The notes under the pieces are model-generated. The model did not search any database. It was not told where the DNA came from and saw only the letters and a list, made by a program, of their open reading frames with translations. A stretch of DNA of 64,000 bases from Prinia subflava (taxonomy: Eukaryota > Chordata > Aves > Passeriformes > Cisticolidae), in the NCBI RefSeq assembly GCF_021018805.1, contig NC_086256.1, positions 13,892,032-13,956,031 on the forward strand. Direction: 5' to 3'. Positions 36,849 to 50,641 of the stretch are shown here, one piece after another. Within the stretch, counting starts at the first letter, position 1. The number at the start of each line of letters is the position of its first letter. A program made the translations under genes and the position numbers.

Positions 36849-39800
36849 GAATTCACTTAGCTGAAGGAAGAAGAGCTCAGAACAAGGGCAAGAAGAAATT
36901 TTCCTACCATCACGACTAAATGATTTTTCAGGTTGGAGAAAATGAGAAGGATAACAGTTTTAATACAATAAATTTAATTCTACTCTAGGCATTGTTTGTA
37001 AACATTTTATTGTATTTTGATGATGATGTTGGTGAGATACATTGGAATTGAAGTTAGGAAAATGGGACAAAATGGTGGTTAATATATCAACAGTTGCATC
37101 TTAAAGCATTCATGTGATAGTTTAAAATTCTGTACTATATATGAATATTCTGTGGACATTGTATGTGACATACTAAGGAAAGCAAGTATCAGTTTTTCTT
37201 TTTACTGGTAAAGGCACAAAAGAGTGGAGAGGATGCCCAGCTCTTGTTCCATTCCCATCTTAGTCACCAATTTTGATAAAGTGGCCAAAATAAGACACCT
37301 ATTAAAAGAGAAGGTCTTTTAATATATCATGGGGAGCTTTTTAAAGCAAATGTATTTGATTCATTTATTTAAAAGGAAATAAAGTGTATCTGAAATATTT
37401 ATCCTCTTAGAATTTTTTTTTTATTTTTCCATTTAAATCTCAGAACGTGTGGGTCATACTGCTATTCCAAATAGCATTAATTTTGATCTGAAGATAATGA
37501 TGTGTATGTAAGGGCCCCATAAATAGCCCATAAATCATTTGCAGTCTATGGTGGTGGTGTGGTAGCAATATTTTGAATTTGGATGTCCAGTTAAGGATAG
37601 AAAAATTTGGACATTTATGTTTATGTTCAAAGTTGATTTTTAAAAATAAAGCCATTAATAGGTAAAGAATTTGCTTTTCTATTGGCACATACTAGCATGG
37701 TGCAATTAACATTTTTTTCTTACCTCAGTGAATGTTTTAACCTCACAAGTGCATTTTTAAGAAGACTTTCACTTTAAGAAACAGAAAATCTTTTTAACGT
37801 GAAATCTTATGTTCTGGTCCTCTGTTAGGCAATGCAAGTATAGCATTTGCATTAATTCAAGCTACATGTTGCAGTATTACTTGTTGATTTATTAGCAAAG
37901 AGAATCTAGCTTAGGAACAAATTTACTTATGAGGTTCAAGACAGTTTGTCTTAATTCAGTGTTTCTGAATTGTAGTACATGTAAGAACATAAAAGACGTA
38001 GCTTCTTTGCTGTAGAGTATTTTCTTCATGTTCTTCCCGTTGAGTGATTTTAATGACAAACACTGTTAGGATTCTCACTAAAAGAAAATACTTTCTTGTC
38101 AGTGAGAGTTTATACACCATGCATTTGTCTTCTGTTTTGTCTTTTGTCTTCTAAAGTCTGGTATAGAAGGTATTGTGGGCTAGCAAGATTGTCATTCTTC
38201 AAATCCTGCACCTGTTCAGGTAATATTTAAAAATGAGAAAGGACATGTACGCCTTGTTGAAACAAGGTGCCATGGGGTGGTTTTTAGTATCTTATATTCC
38301 AAGAATATATTTTTATCTCATATTACAGAATAGTTAATTGTTAAATAATAAACAGTGATGACTATTGTGGATTAAAAACTATGCATTTTAATATTTTTAA
38401 CTACTCAGTATTATTTAAATTTTGCTTTGCTTAGAAGTAAAGGTTACATTATTTGAGTGTCGGTTTTAGTATCTTACTTTGCTTGGTAAGAGTAGAATTA
38501 TTCAAACACTTCTTATGCTGTCCATTCTTATTATCACATTTATGATATCATAGGCTGAGTAGATTTCTAGTGAAAATGAGGGCTGGAAATGCAACTTTGC
38601 TGTTCTTGGTAAATAAACCAAAGAGTCAACCAAAACTCAAACCAGCCAAATTGATGTTTTCAAAATAAAAAAACAGTCAGCTCACCAGTGGAATATTTCA
38701 GGAAAGAGAACCTGTGTACCTGTGTGTCATTTGGGGAAGATGAGTGTTGTTCCTGAGGGGAGTCAAAGCCACAGCAAGAATGCCCCAGAGAGAGTTTGAG
38801 CAAATAGAGGAAGACGGCCCGTGAAAAACACAGCAAGGCATTTTTTAACTGAGCATGGCTAGAGAAGCCTTGTTATGGACTTCTCACGTTTGTTTCTTTG
38901 TATAGGTAGAATTTTATACATTCTTGATAAATACCCAGGGTTGAATCAGGATAATCTGCAGAGAGCAGCATTTCACTTATTTCTGTTCAAGTGATGAGTG
39001 GATGATGGAAACAGGTAACCTGCTCAGGTCAAGTAGGTAGCAATGTGCATTTGTGTGAGGAAGGTGGGTTTGGTTGTTTTTTTCTTGACTGGCAGAGCTG
39101 TAATGATATGTACTGTCCAAAGGTTCTTGTGCTGTATCACCAAGTTCTTTGCCTTCATTTTATGGTTTAGTGTTTCTGTCAACAGGTCAAGATGTGACTT
39201 TTCAGGTGATACATAATTTTCCTTTCTGAGGCAATTAAAAATCAGTATATGCCTTCTCTATAGAAACATCTTCTCAGAGTTTGTGAGCGCACACCACTAG
39301 ACATAAAATGGGCCACTTTATTTTGCAAAACTGATGCTCTCTTGCTGCTAAGAAAGTTTGTAATTCTTGTGTAAATTTATAAGCTTTAACAAGACTCTAG
39401 TGAAGCTATTCCAATTCTGTCAGGCCTCTATTGTCCATAATAAAGAGTCATCTAAAAATGAATTGTTATGGTTATATAGCTCTTATAACAATTGAAGGAT
39501 TCCTTGCTGAGACAAATTAAAATCAGTCTCATGATGCAGAGGTGAAGGGTTTTATTAAGGAGTTGAACTTATTTCCCTCATTTCTATGTATACTTCTTAT
39601 GAGTCCTATTGAACTTCTTTCAGATGTAATTAACATACACGAACAGCCCCTCTCTGTTTTTTCATTACACCTTTTTCCCAAGCTGTCTTTCTGCGTAATC
39701 TGTTTCAGACAGATTTGTTTTATGTCTCTGTTATTTTCCAATTGGAGTTTTTACAATAGTGCATGCACACATTGCTTTAAACTATTTTCTGTTGAAGTTC

Positions 39801-40095
39801 TATATGAGTTATTTGATTTGTTACTGACATTAAAGCCATGTAGTGGGTAGAGAATAAAATAAAGCCTCATTTTCCTGCCTGCTTGTTTTCTTCGTATTCT
39901 AATAGTTTTTATTTCTCCTTTGTGAAATAGGCACCCAAATACCATTTCATCATTGTAGAGATAAAAAAGCAGCAGTACCTACAGATGAAAATCATGTGGT
40001 TTAAGTAACTTGTTCACAGAACAAGGATAGTGTCCACTCTTTTAGGATGGTATTTAGTAGCCTTTGGCAGCAGCTTGTCCTGATGCTGCTAAAGG

Positions 40096-40123
40096 CTGCT
40101 TCCTCCTGCTTCCTCCTGCTTCC
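40096..40123. repeat. 10-bp tandem duplication in intron
   Basis: The unit CTGCTTCCTC is repeated about 2.8 times, giving a short C/T-rich array. It is a simple tandem repeat with no visible role. Confidence 0.7.
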
Positions 40124-43100
40124 AAAGTTCTGTAGAACTTTCAAACGAGCTCAACCAATACATTTCCTTCACTGCCTGATCCTGAGGGAGTGCCAAGATA
40201 ATTCCATACACTGTTCTGCAGGAAGTGCCAGTCTGTGGAAAACGAATCCATATTTGTATCTGTTGTTACAAAGAATGTGTAAACAAGGGCCATCCAGAGG
40301 TTACTAAAAGAATACCAATTCTGACTTTTTTAATGCCTTTGAATGCCAAAGTGTGAAATATAAATAATGTCTTTAAAACATACTTTTCTGTTTGAATTAA
40401 GTTACATAGACAAGTATTTGTTTATACAGTTTGAATTGTAAATGTCTTCCTATGAAAAGGCAGTAAATTTTACTAGTCAATTATTGTCTTTATTCATAAA
40501 TATTCATAATTAGTATGACAACAGGTTGGTAGCAGTTTAGTGGACTTTATCCAGGGTCACTTGAATTCCTGGTTATTATTTTTAGAATGTACAATAAAGC
40601 TAAGAGGTCATACGGTAGCTTTTTCAGTGGCATAGTTTGTAGTTTACATATTTTTGTGTTCAAGTTAGAGGAATTTATGAAAAATTCTGGGAAGAAATCA
40701 ATTTGTATAAATACTATATCAAGTTTAAGAAGACAATTTAGGATCATAAGAAGGGAATGGGAACTGTGATAAGCCTTTGCTTTCTGGAACTCTTAGGGAG
40801 TTCTTTTTTCTAAACTCAGAATACTCCTAAAAATCTCATTAGAAGCCCACCCATCAGTGTTTTGTACGAATAACAGAAATGTGTCATGCTCTGGTATCAC
40901 GGTATGAAAATTGTTTGTAGTTACTATCCAGCTTTTATCCGAGGTCAAACTGCAGTATTTGTTGACCTTCCTACTTAGGCTTGATGCACTGAAAATCTGG
41001 GCTGTTAAACTTGGGAGTCATATGATTGTCTAAATCCTTACTTCTCATTCGCGATGTTCCAGAAAAACAAGGCAGAGGCAATGCAATCAGGCTTAACAGT
41101 CCTATTGCTTTTAACCCTTTCTGAATTTCTGTTAGGGAAAGTGTAGCTTTTGGGAAAATAATTAGCTTTTTTAATTAGTTGACACTATTAAGCACCTTTC
41201 ATCTGTACACTGGCAAATAACTGCAAATATTTATTTAAGAATTAGCTCTTTAGAAGACCTAGGCACACAGCAATACATTGAAGTGACTTCTTATAATTAC
41301 CCTTGCCTTGTAGTAACACTTCTAGTAGCTTAAAAGAATATGTGTGTTGTTCATTTTTTGCCAGTCATACATTTAAATTGACAGTCTGTTACAGAGAGAA
41401 AACTATACCTTATTTTATGGCAATTAGTATATCAATTTACTTCACGTTCTCGAAGTGCTTATTAATTTTAGCTCAAAATAGATCAAATGTACCACATGTG
41501 ACTGCTGTATCATAATACTACATTTCTATTTTTAAACCTAAATGGACTCTGGGAAAGTACTTTGCAAACTTTTGGCTTCCATTGCAGAGCAGGTTTCCCA
41601 TGTGTTCCTGGGTAAAGTGCCTCCTAATGGGGTCCTGGAGTATCCGTTCGTCTTTCTGGCCCTGTTTCAAGCTTTTATGTTCGTTAGTTAAAAAACCCTG
41701 AAACAAAGTCAAGTGAATTGTGTAAATTCTTCTTCAAAATAAGCAAGCTGAGGAAACTTCATCTTCTTCATTTCAGTCCTGAAAATGTTCAGATATTGTA
41801 GGGGAAAATTAAATTTATGCTGAAAGTCATGAGCCCAGAATCATATTAATGATATTTTATTTTGGAAATGTTTTCTCTGTGAACTTACATTCAACACCAA
41901 AGAAAAAAATATTTGTTTCCCTGTAAGTGATAGGCTTTTCAAAACTTATTAATCTCTTATTAAAAATAATTCTCATATTAAAAATGTCAGCTGTTGGAAA
42001 GCAAACAATCTTTACCTTTCTTACTCTGCAGTCATGGAGTCATGGCTCAAAAGTTATGTGTAGGTTAATATTTATTTTGCACTGGCCAACTGGGATCCCT
42101 TTATCCCCACTGCATGTGGTCCAAGTTAAATGGTAGGACTTCTCTATCAGTCTCATCTCACCAAATCATCACAGTCATGAAAATGGATAAAGAGTCATCA
42201 AGGCAATAAAGAACTTTAGTCATTTCTGGGTTGAAGGCAGCTGTGGAATGCAACAGATGAGTCTTAGGAGAGCAGCTAAAATGTTACTAAACTGTTGGTT
42301 TCATGGCTCTGTCAGAGCATGCCGTGGTGTTGTTCACTGATTGTAGCTGGGCTTTTCAGCATTAATGTGTGTAATTGCCACTTGTAGTAATTCAGTCTGA
42401 GAGTTACAAAGACAAAAATACCAATGACAAGCAGCACCATAGAGACCAGTATTTAACAACACATCATAAAGGAATATTATTTTGGCAGTCTGAGCTGCAT
42501 CATAATTTGGGGTGCAAGGGAGTACCCTTAGGTGACAAATGCTATCCATGATAAACTTTGGACGTTTTGATTGCTTAGCCTGTGAGCCAAGGAGCAGAAG
42601 TGCTTCTCTGAAGTCATTTTTCATGTTGCAGTCTTGGCTCTGGCTGAAGAGATAGCACCCCAAGGTCAGACTTTTTTGTTTTATTTCATATGAAGACAGC
42701 AACATATTAATGATGCTGCAGCCACTAGGTTTTACAGCTTAAATGTCTGAGTCAGTATCTGTAGCAACATCAGATAAAAATGAAGAGTAGCAAAACAAGA
42801 TCTAGCAAACATTAGGGTTTGAGGAGTTCATTTTCTTAACATGCCCAATGTGCATCTATAGTTTGGTATTCATTTCCTGAGTCAGTTATAGCCAAGTCCT
42901 AAGTTGTTAAAATACTGAAGAATATTAAAGAAGTGGGTGTTTCATCTTTCATTTATGCCAGTTGGCAGTCAGTAACTAAATTAAGCTTTCATTTCAGTTT
43001 GAGAATTGAAAAGAGTTGAGATAATAAGATTGTGTTAAATCAGTTTTTGTCCTTTGACCTTCTAAAATTAATGTCTAAAGGAGAATTAAGGGTGAAGTTG

Positions 43101-46100
43101 TATAGAGACATGGAGTATTATCCTTTAAATGGCTGGAAAAATTGGAGCAGGAAAGGGTTAGGCTATTTTCTTCTCCATGTACGGTGATAGGCCAGACCTT
43201 TTTATCTAGAAAAAAATTTGCCCACACTACACCCTTGGAGGCTTGCATTGTACACTTTTTTTTTTTTTTTTAATAGCATGAGAGAATAAAACTCTTCTAA
43301 TTGTTTGAGACTAGTGGTAAAGATGCCTTTTTTTTTTTGCTCTTTAGCTTACCCTCAAGCTCGGGTTTTGCTTTCACTCACCGTAGTGGTTTCAGATCAG
43401 AGCCCTCTCTCTGTCCTTTCTTAGCTCCTTGTTTCAGTTTTATCTCTGCCTTGTGCCAGCCCCCTAATGCAGTCTTGCATCAGTTCTCAATTCTTTGCCT
43501 GTTAGCCCTTCCTCTGCTTTTTGTGCCTTTCCTCCCCCCAGTTCTGTTGTGAAATTCTAATTTCTGATGGAGTGTTGGTGGCATTCTGGTGTATTCTGCT
43601 GTTGTTATGTTCCCTATGCTTGTGTCATAGTTCCTGATGTGGACACTTCCTGGGAGAGAAAAGAATATTTTAATTTTAAGCTGTGTTTTAATGGCTCACT
43701 AATTACTTGTAAGCAAAGAAGCAAGCCTAATTTCCTTTGTCTTTAATATTTCAACCTGTTTTAGCCATAATTAAAGTTGCTGGTGTAAATATGTCTTGAA
43801 AAGATCTATTTCACTCAATATATTTTCTTAGGAAAACTTAATTTGAGGTTTATTTGATTTAGGACAAAAGCAGAGTTCATTAAATGAGTCTTTTTATGTG
43901 TACTTATAATTCTCCTAATTTTTAATATGTCAGCCAATTTATGTTGTTTACTGTCAAAAGTGTGATATTAATCCATCTTCTTGTTGATGCAAAAAAAATT
44001 AACAGTGTTTGAATTTGAGAATGCCAATTTAAGCATGAAACATCAAAATAAGTCTTATTTTTAATTTAAACAAAAAACAGTCAATTTTATTTGAAATTGT
44101 TTCCATGTGTATGGCTGAGTTTTCTGTTGAATTTCAGGCTACCAATTATTTTTAGACTACATAAATTAATGAGAACAGATGGAATGTATGATTAGAAATT
44201 TTGGCATATTGAGCAGTCAGGCTGAACCAAAAAACACTTGAATGTCTAATATGTGGAACAGAATTATATCAAAGAGGTATTTCCAAAACCAGAGGTGCAA
44301 AAGAGTTCTATGAGGAAAGGCAGAGAGGACACCTGAACTCATCCTCCACAGGACATGGGTGACCTCTAGTCTAGCCAGTGGCTGTGTCCAGTCGTGTGTC
44401 TGCGAATTGTATCTCTAGATATAATGTGTTCACTCCTTTAAGGGAGTGAAATAAATAACTTCAACAAAAACTCTGATGAGAGTTTTTCTTCAAATGAGAG
44501 GAAGGAGGAGGGAAAGGTTTTCAAAATACTGTGTAATATATATATTCATGTAATGATGTTCATATATGATGTTCAGAATTAAAATATTTACCTAGAGACG
44601 TGAATTGCAGTTTTTAAGAGCATCGAGAAGAGTTTGTCTTTGTTGAAAAGAAGAGTTGAAGGTTCATATTGAGTTTGCTGCCCTGCTATTTTCATACCTA
44701 TTCTAGGTAACTGCAAGCATTTTGTTATCAGAGTTGTTAGTTATGGTTTTGTTTGCAGTTCTTCTGAAAGTATGCTTTTCTTATCTATATTCCTTGAGCT
44801 GCTTGCTTTAAACAGAGCAAAATTTGTACCCAGAATATCAGCCTTGCTTTCCTGTTTCTTAGAGTGAGTATAGATGTACCCATTTTTCCTTAGAGCAAGG
44901 AAGGAAGATAAACTTGATGTTTCAACATGAATGGCAATGAGGCTGCAAGTTTTCCAGCAATGCATAAATGCATTGTTAGCCTTGCACAACTTTACAGAAA
45001 AATCATGTTTAAGCAGTGTTTTCAAAAATTGTAATAATACTTTCCTTATTTGGCTGATGAATTAAGCTGATATTTTCTTCTGAAAGTGTCGACTTTACAG
45101 AGACAATGGATTGCAAATGTCATATGTTACCTAATAATAATACGTAAGCACTCATTTTCACTTCAGATAAGTATTCATTTAGGCTTTTATTTCTTGTAGT
45201 TTAAGTATTGGGCTTTTTTTTTTATTGTATTGGAAAGGTGAGGAGAGGGCTCAGCTACTGCAACTGCTAAGTTCATTATTTTGATACTTCACTTAAACGG
45301 GATGCCATGTGTTTCCTTCCACCCACCCTCGCTAGAGTGGAAGAAGGTGGATCTTATAGTGGAAATAAGTTTAGAAAAATTGCCCAATGTAGTGCAACTG
45401 TTACCTCATTTTGGCAGTTGGCAGTTTTCTTGGGTAGATTTTAACTTGAGAGGAATTGGAAGAAAACCAGAACCTTCCCACATGCCATGTGACTCCCAGA
45501 AATAACAATTCAGTATTGAGCTTGTTAGGAAGAGCTATGAGCATCTGAGACTGGCTCACAGTGAAGCATGTTTGTTCCTCCAGGAGGAAGAAATTAAGCC
45601 TCTGGCTAGTTACAAACTTTTAAGTATTTTTTCTCAAAATGGTTCAAGTAAATTAAGATAAAAACTCAAGAGATGTCTTCCAGCTCTGCTAACTTAGAGA
45701 GATTTTTAATTCCCAGACATAAGAAGGGCCTGTAAGATGCTATCATGTGAAAGAGTTCACCCATTCAAAATAGGAATATTCAAAACATTTTCTTTATTTT
45801 GGAGTAATCATGCTTAGGATGGCCTATCCTCTGATGTGACCACTGCCAGATGAAGGATAACATTCCCAGTTCTTAGCAGGAAGGCCCTAGGTGTTGAAGC
45901 CTGTTTGACAGATGATCTCGCTGTGTGCAGTGGAGGTGTGTGCTGGAGCACACCGTGGCACAGAAGGGTCACAGTATCCCTGTTCAGGAGGGTATGGGGT
46001 TGATTGGCACTGCCTTGAGAGGATGCTTTTAGTGGCAATTCACAGTATGAAATACAGAGCTTTTCAGAATGCATTTTAATTACTCTTTGCTCTTATTTCT

Positions 46101-49100
46101 CTTTAGAGAAAATTAAAAGTAAATACAATTACAACTAATGGATGTTCTTGTATCTAATTAGAAAGTAGCTTCAAGACTATTTACTGTGGTTTACCTGTCA
46201 GTTAAAAGTTTATGTTACACTTAATTTAAAATTATTTCTCTATTTGATTTAAATAGTGTTACTGTGGAAAAGTTTATTCTTTGTGAAATCTAATGGATTG
46301 AGCTCTATTACAAGTAGCTAGCATAACAAAAACCTGTTTCTTAGAAGGAATTTGCTTTTTAAACAAAATGCAGAGTTGTTAAACTTCTCAGAATAAGAAT
46401 GTTATGTATTATCAAGCACTCATTTTGCACTAAAAATAAGAAAAAATGTTACGTTCAACAGGGCTTGTAACTTATTCTCTATAAGTTCTGGTGAAGGAAT
46501 CACTAGTTTCTTTTGATGTTTTTTAAAAATATCTTTGATCATGCTGCTTTGAAAGGGAAAATACAATTAAAAGTTTGAGGATACTTGTTTGGAAAAGGAA
46601 AGTTTGAGTATTAAGGAATTATATCTTTCCTGATATTCATATTGCATGTGGAGCTGGCATGCCACGTGAATTGCTTGACTTTATTCAGAGAATTACAAAG
46701 ATTGGCGTATTTTATCCACAAAAAAAGGAGAAAATAAACACAGTGTTTACTCTTGTAGTGTTTCTTTCCTGAAAAGTGCTTTCTGCTTTCCTGTGCTCTT
46801 AACCAAACATAAAAACAAATTAAATATACTTGTAGTCATTTACAAGTACATTTACAATTTATCTCATTCTTTGTAAATGAAAGAGTGAAAGATATCTTTT
46901 GACCATTCTGCCTGTCCAAGCTGTAGTTGTTCTTTTTGTAAAGTAAGACTTGGGAATGCCAGAAGGTTATGTGGGCTGCAAAGCAAAGTGCTTGTTGCTT
47001 ACTGGCAAACGCATTTCATAAATAGCCAAAGGGAAATGTTTAATTTTAAGATTTTTTTAAAACTTGGTAAATTATTTCTGTTATATCCAAATGTAAAGAC
47101 TATTTAAGAATATATTCAGACAAATAATAAATAAATTCACCTTATGTGAAATAAATTTGTTATAAATGAGAACCTGTAAATTACACCCCATCAAACACAG
47201 GGGGAAAAGTACGATCTGTGAACTTTGTTGCTGTCTCACTAAGAAAAAATAGCCAGTAATTAGAAGGTTGATGTGTGAATTATTTCCCCTCTAAAAAATC
47301 TGAGATATTCAGTTGTGTTTATACAACACATTACAGATGAATGACTGAGTACTTCTAAAATTTTCTGTTCAGTGTTATAGTTTTTGTACCTCATGTTTTG
47401 TTTGGTCTTAAACCAGTGTGGCATTTTTTACTCCATTTAAGTGCAGTCTAACATATATTTTGTAAACACGGCATAATTAACTTCAGTATATAGAGAAATC
47501 TTGTTTTCTGAGCTGTGCTTCTGATTCCTCTGCAGCTGTGCAAGTTCCTGTAGCTGAGATTCCACTTAGTGAGCACAAGGTGTTGTGTAAACTCTTAAAT
47601 CCCTCTTACACATTCTGCAGCCTCTTGTCCTGTGGCCAGCAGCATCCTCTCTGTTTTCAGGGTTTAATGCCCGTGTTCCAGTCTAGCTGCTGTGGGAGAC
47701 TGAGTGCTTCACTTTTCCTGTTTGGTGGGGTATGTGAAGCTGAGCAGGCTGGTAGGAGTGGAGGGCCAGGGCCCTCTGGGGCAGCCTGTGTTCTGGTGAG
47801 GCACTGGAATACAGGGGCTGTGCCGTGGGGAGTGCATCTCTGCAGCACATGGCCACGTGTTCTGTGCTTCAGACTGTGTTTTATTAAAGCCACCACTGTA
47901 TTCTAATTTGCACTCTGTACTTCTTCAGTGTATGAAAAAGCACTATCCCTTCCAATAGAGTTACTTTGGGTTTGCTTTCTTTCTTATTTGGATATTTTTC
48001 TAATTGAACCTAAATGTCATAATATAATCAAGGAACACTCCGGTTTTGGAGGAAAACTAAGGTATGAATTTAAAATACTTAGCTCAAGGTGGAGTCATTT
48101 GGTTTGAGTTATTTTTTCCCCTAGGAAGTGTGCTGGTGATTTAAAATGTAGATTGGCTTCCTGAAAGTGTTACTAAAATGTCTCTGGTTACTCTAGCATT
48201 TAGCATTCTGGTCTTTTACTGTACAGTACAGATCTGATAGTGAAGTGTAGCTGCTAATATAGTGAATAATTTTTGCCTGTAAGACTTCAGTTTAGGTGAA
48301 CATTTACTGTTGTCCCTTCTCTCACTTCCTCCTATTATCCTGTGTCAAAAATTATCTGTAAATATGACTTCAGATCTCTCAGGATTAATAATAATTTGTT
48401 GAGTGTGGCACTCTGATTCAGGACACATAATGCTTAATGTGTAGTAGAAAGGGGTTTTCAAACCTAAGTGTGCCTCATATGGGGGAGTTCCTTACAAGTC
48501 CCTTTAGCTAAGTAGCTAAACCAAGGATAGACCAAACTTGTAGATTTTGGAAAAAGTCGAGCTCCTCTACCCAAAGCTTCCTTGTAGCCAAGATCCTGCG
48601 GGAGCCTTTACGGTGCCCGTGAGAGCCAGATCTTCAGCATCCTTGTTCTGATGGAGAATGGCCAGGATGGAAGCAGGGAGCTTCTCCTCGAGCCCAGTCA
48701 GATACTGAGCAAAATGTCTGCATGGTTCTTTAATTCAAGAACTTCATCTTACTCAGTTTGGATCAATAACCCATCAATGCTCAATATTAATTGACAGTAG
48801 TAATCAGTTTGATGTAAATTAAGTGGACCAAAACCTTTATTTGCTGTTAAGTTTTTCAGAGAGGCAGAGCAACTGAGTTCATGCTAAATTGCTTCACGAT
48901 TTAACCTTGGATTTTAATTTTAAGTCCATACACTTACATAGTTTTTCTAGACCTCATTGGTTCAAAAGCGAAACCAGCTTACTCCTGGCAGACTACTATT
49001 TTGTGTAAATATAACAAAACCCACTTATATAGGTACTTTCTCTTTTGTTGCAAAGGAACGGGGTTTGTATGAGACTTCTGAAGGGCTGTCAAACTCATAA

Positions 49101-49903
49101 ATTGTGCTAGCAGGTAACTACAGAGGGTTACATGAGCAATGTGTGATTTGGTAGGGCATGGACACCAAGCAGATTTCACCAGTACAGATCTCTTGTACTT
49201 GTGTGAAAGAAGCTTGTTTCAATGATGGTTCCTGGCTAACCTTTGTTTTATTATGGAGCAATTGTGTAATTTTTATTCACATTCTGCCAAAGTCAGTCTT
49301 GCAGTCTGAACTGTCGTATTGGCAACCATTGGCACAGCACCGTGAGGGAAGCTGTGAGACAAACATGGAGCAGGGTGATGTCTTAGGAGAGAATCCAGTT
49401 GTCTTTGGCAAACTGGACAGTTGTGTTGAAGATTTGCCTTTTGTACTGAGAGAGTTCTCTGTCCCCTTCTTGTCAGTGCTAGATTTGGGACTGTAATTAC
49501 AAGGTATTTGATGTCAAAAAGACCAGATAATGTGTTGGTAGAAATGAGAGAACTTGTTTTGCTGCCATGGTATATGTCCACAGAAAATCTCAACATCTTG
49601 GATGATGAATTTGTCAAATTTTGACAAGAAAACTGATAGGAAGAGTAAGAACTTATAGCTTACAGATGAAAAATCAGATGCTGAATTTGACGTCTTTCTG
49701 TCTTTTTTCCTCCAAGTTCTCACTTATTTTTTTATTCATTTTATATCATCATGGTTAACAAGTAAACAATGCTGTTTGACCATGTGAGCTTAAATTAATG
49801 CTTCCTGTTGAGAGCTGAAGGTATTAAATGTGTGCTGCAGTTAAACTGGTGTACAGTAGATGCCAGTAGAGTCCTACGGTGTCAAAATAGAAATATGAGC
49901 AGT

Positions 49904-49945
49904 GTTTCCATAGCAACAACTTCCTCCTGGCACTCCTATTTATAG
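49904..49945 (+). promoter_or_regulatory. PRKACB: RFX X-box followed by TATA/MEF2 element, candidate alternative promoter
   Basis: GTTTCCATAGCAAC (49904-49917) is a near-ideal X-box, the palindromic RFX-factor site (GTNRCC-AT-RGYAAC type; one base differs). Nineteen bases later CTATTTATAG (49936-49945) fits the MEF2 consensus exactly and could also act as a TATA box. The next 50 bp (49946-50000) are GC-richer than the flanks and could include a start site. It lies 4.8 kb before the Cbeta2 exon, so it might drive a 5' non-coding exon or act as an intronic enhancer. Everything beyond the motif matches is inference. Confidence 0.4.
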
Positions 49946-50620
49946 CAGTGCTGCAGTCCCAGCCTCAGTGCAGCTCTCGGAGGGACTCTCTAGGAAGGGT
50001 TAACCTTGTCAGAAAAAATGTAGGCACAGAGGCACACTGAAACACTCTGGGTTTGCTTTCTTGTGTTTTGTTAAACAATGAAGCTACTGATTGTGTTTAT
50101 TTTCTTTATGTACATCTTGAAAAATCTTTGTTTCAAAATGGAGAGCCATTAAGGCTGCAAATACTGCTCCTCCTTCCGTGTGTGTTTGAGAAGAAAGGCA
50201 GCCCAGTGGAATAGTGCTGGATGTACAGTGGAAATCAAAACACATCTGCTTTTTCAAGAGCCTTTCTCTGTCTCTTTCTACCCATAATTCCTTCTGAAAT
50301 ATGCATGCCTGGCAAAACTCAAAATGGATTGTGTTCAATTACATAATTTCAGATGAAAATGTAGGGGGGTTTTTAAGGTACAAAAGGGCTATCTGTATAC
50401 TTTGTTTCACATCCTTTTCTCTCAAGGTTTATATAACAACTAGAAAAATACCACACGTATTGCTTAAGGCTTATAGTACAGACGCTAGGGTTTTTTAATA
50501 TATATAGTGTAAACAATTTGAGAATCATTAAATGCTTATAAACTTTTGTGTTTACTAATTCAAAATTAGACACTTAAATTGTTTTCTTTTTATGAAATGT
50601 GTTGCCTGCCTCTTTCAACT

Positions 50621-50641
50621 TACATATACATATACATATAC
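50621..50641. repeat. (TACATA)n short tandem repeat
   Basis: About three and a half copies of a six-base AT-rich unit. Simple repeat with no further feature. Confidence 0.75.
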
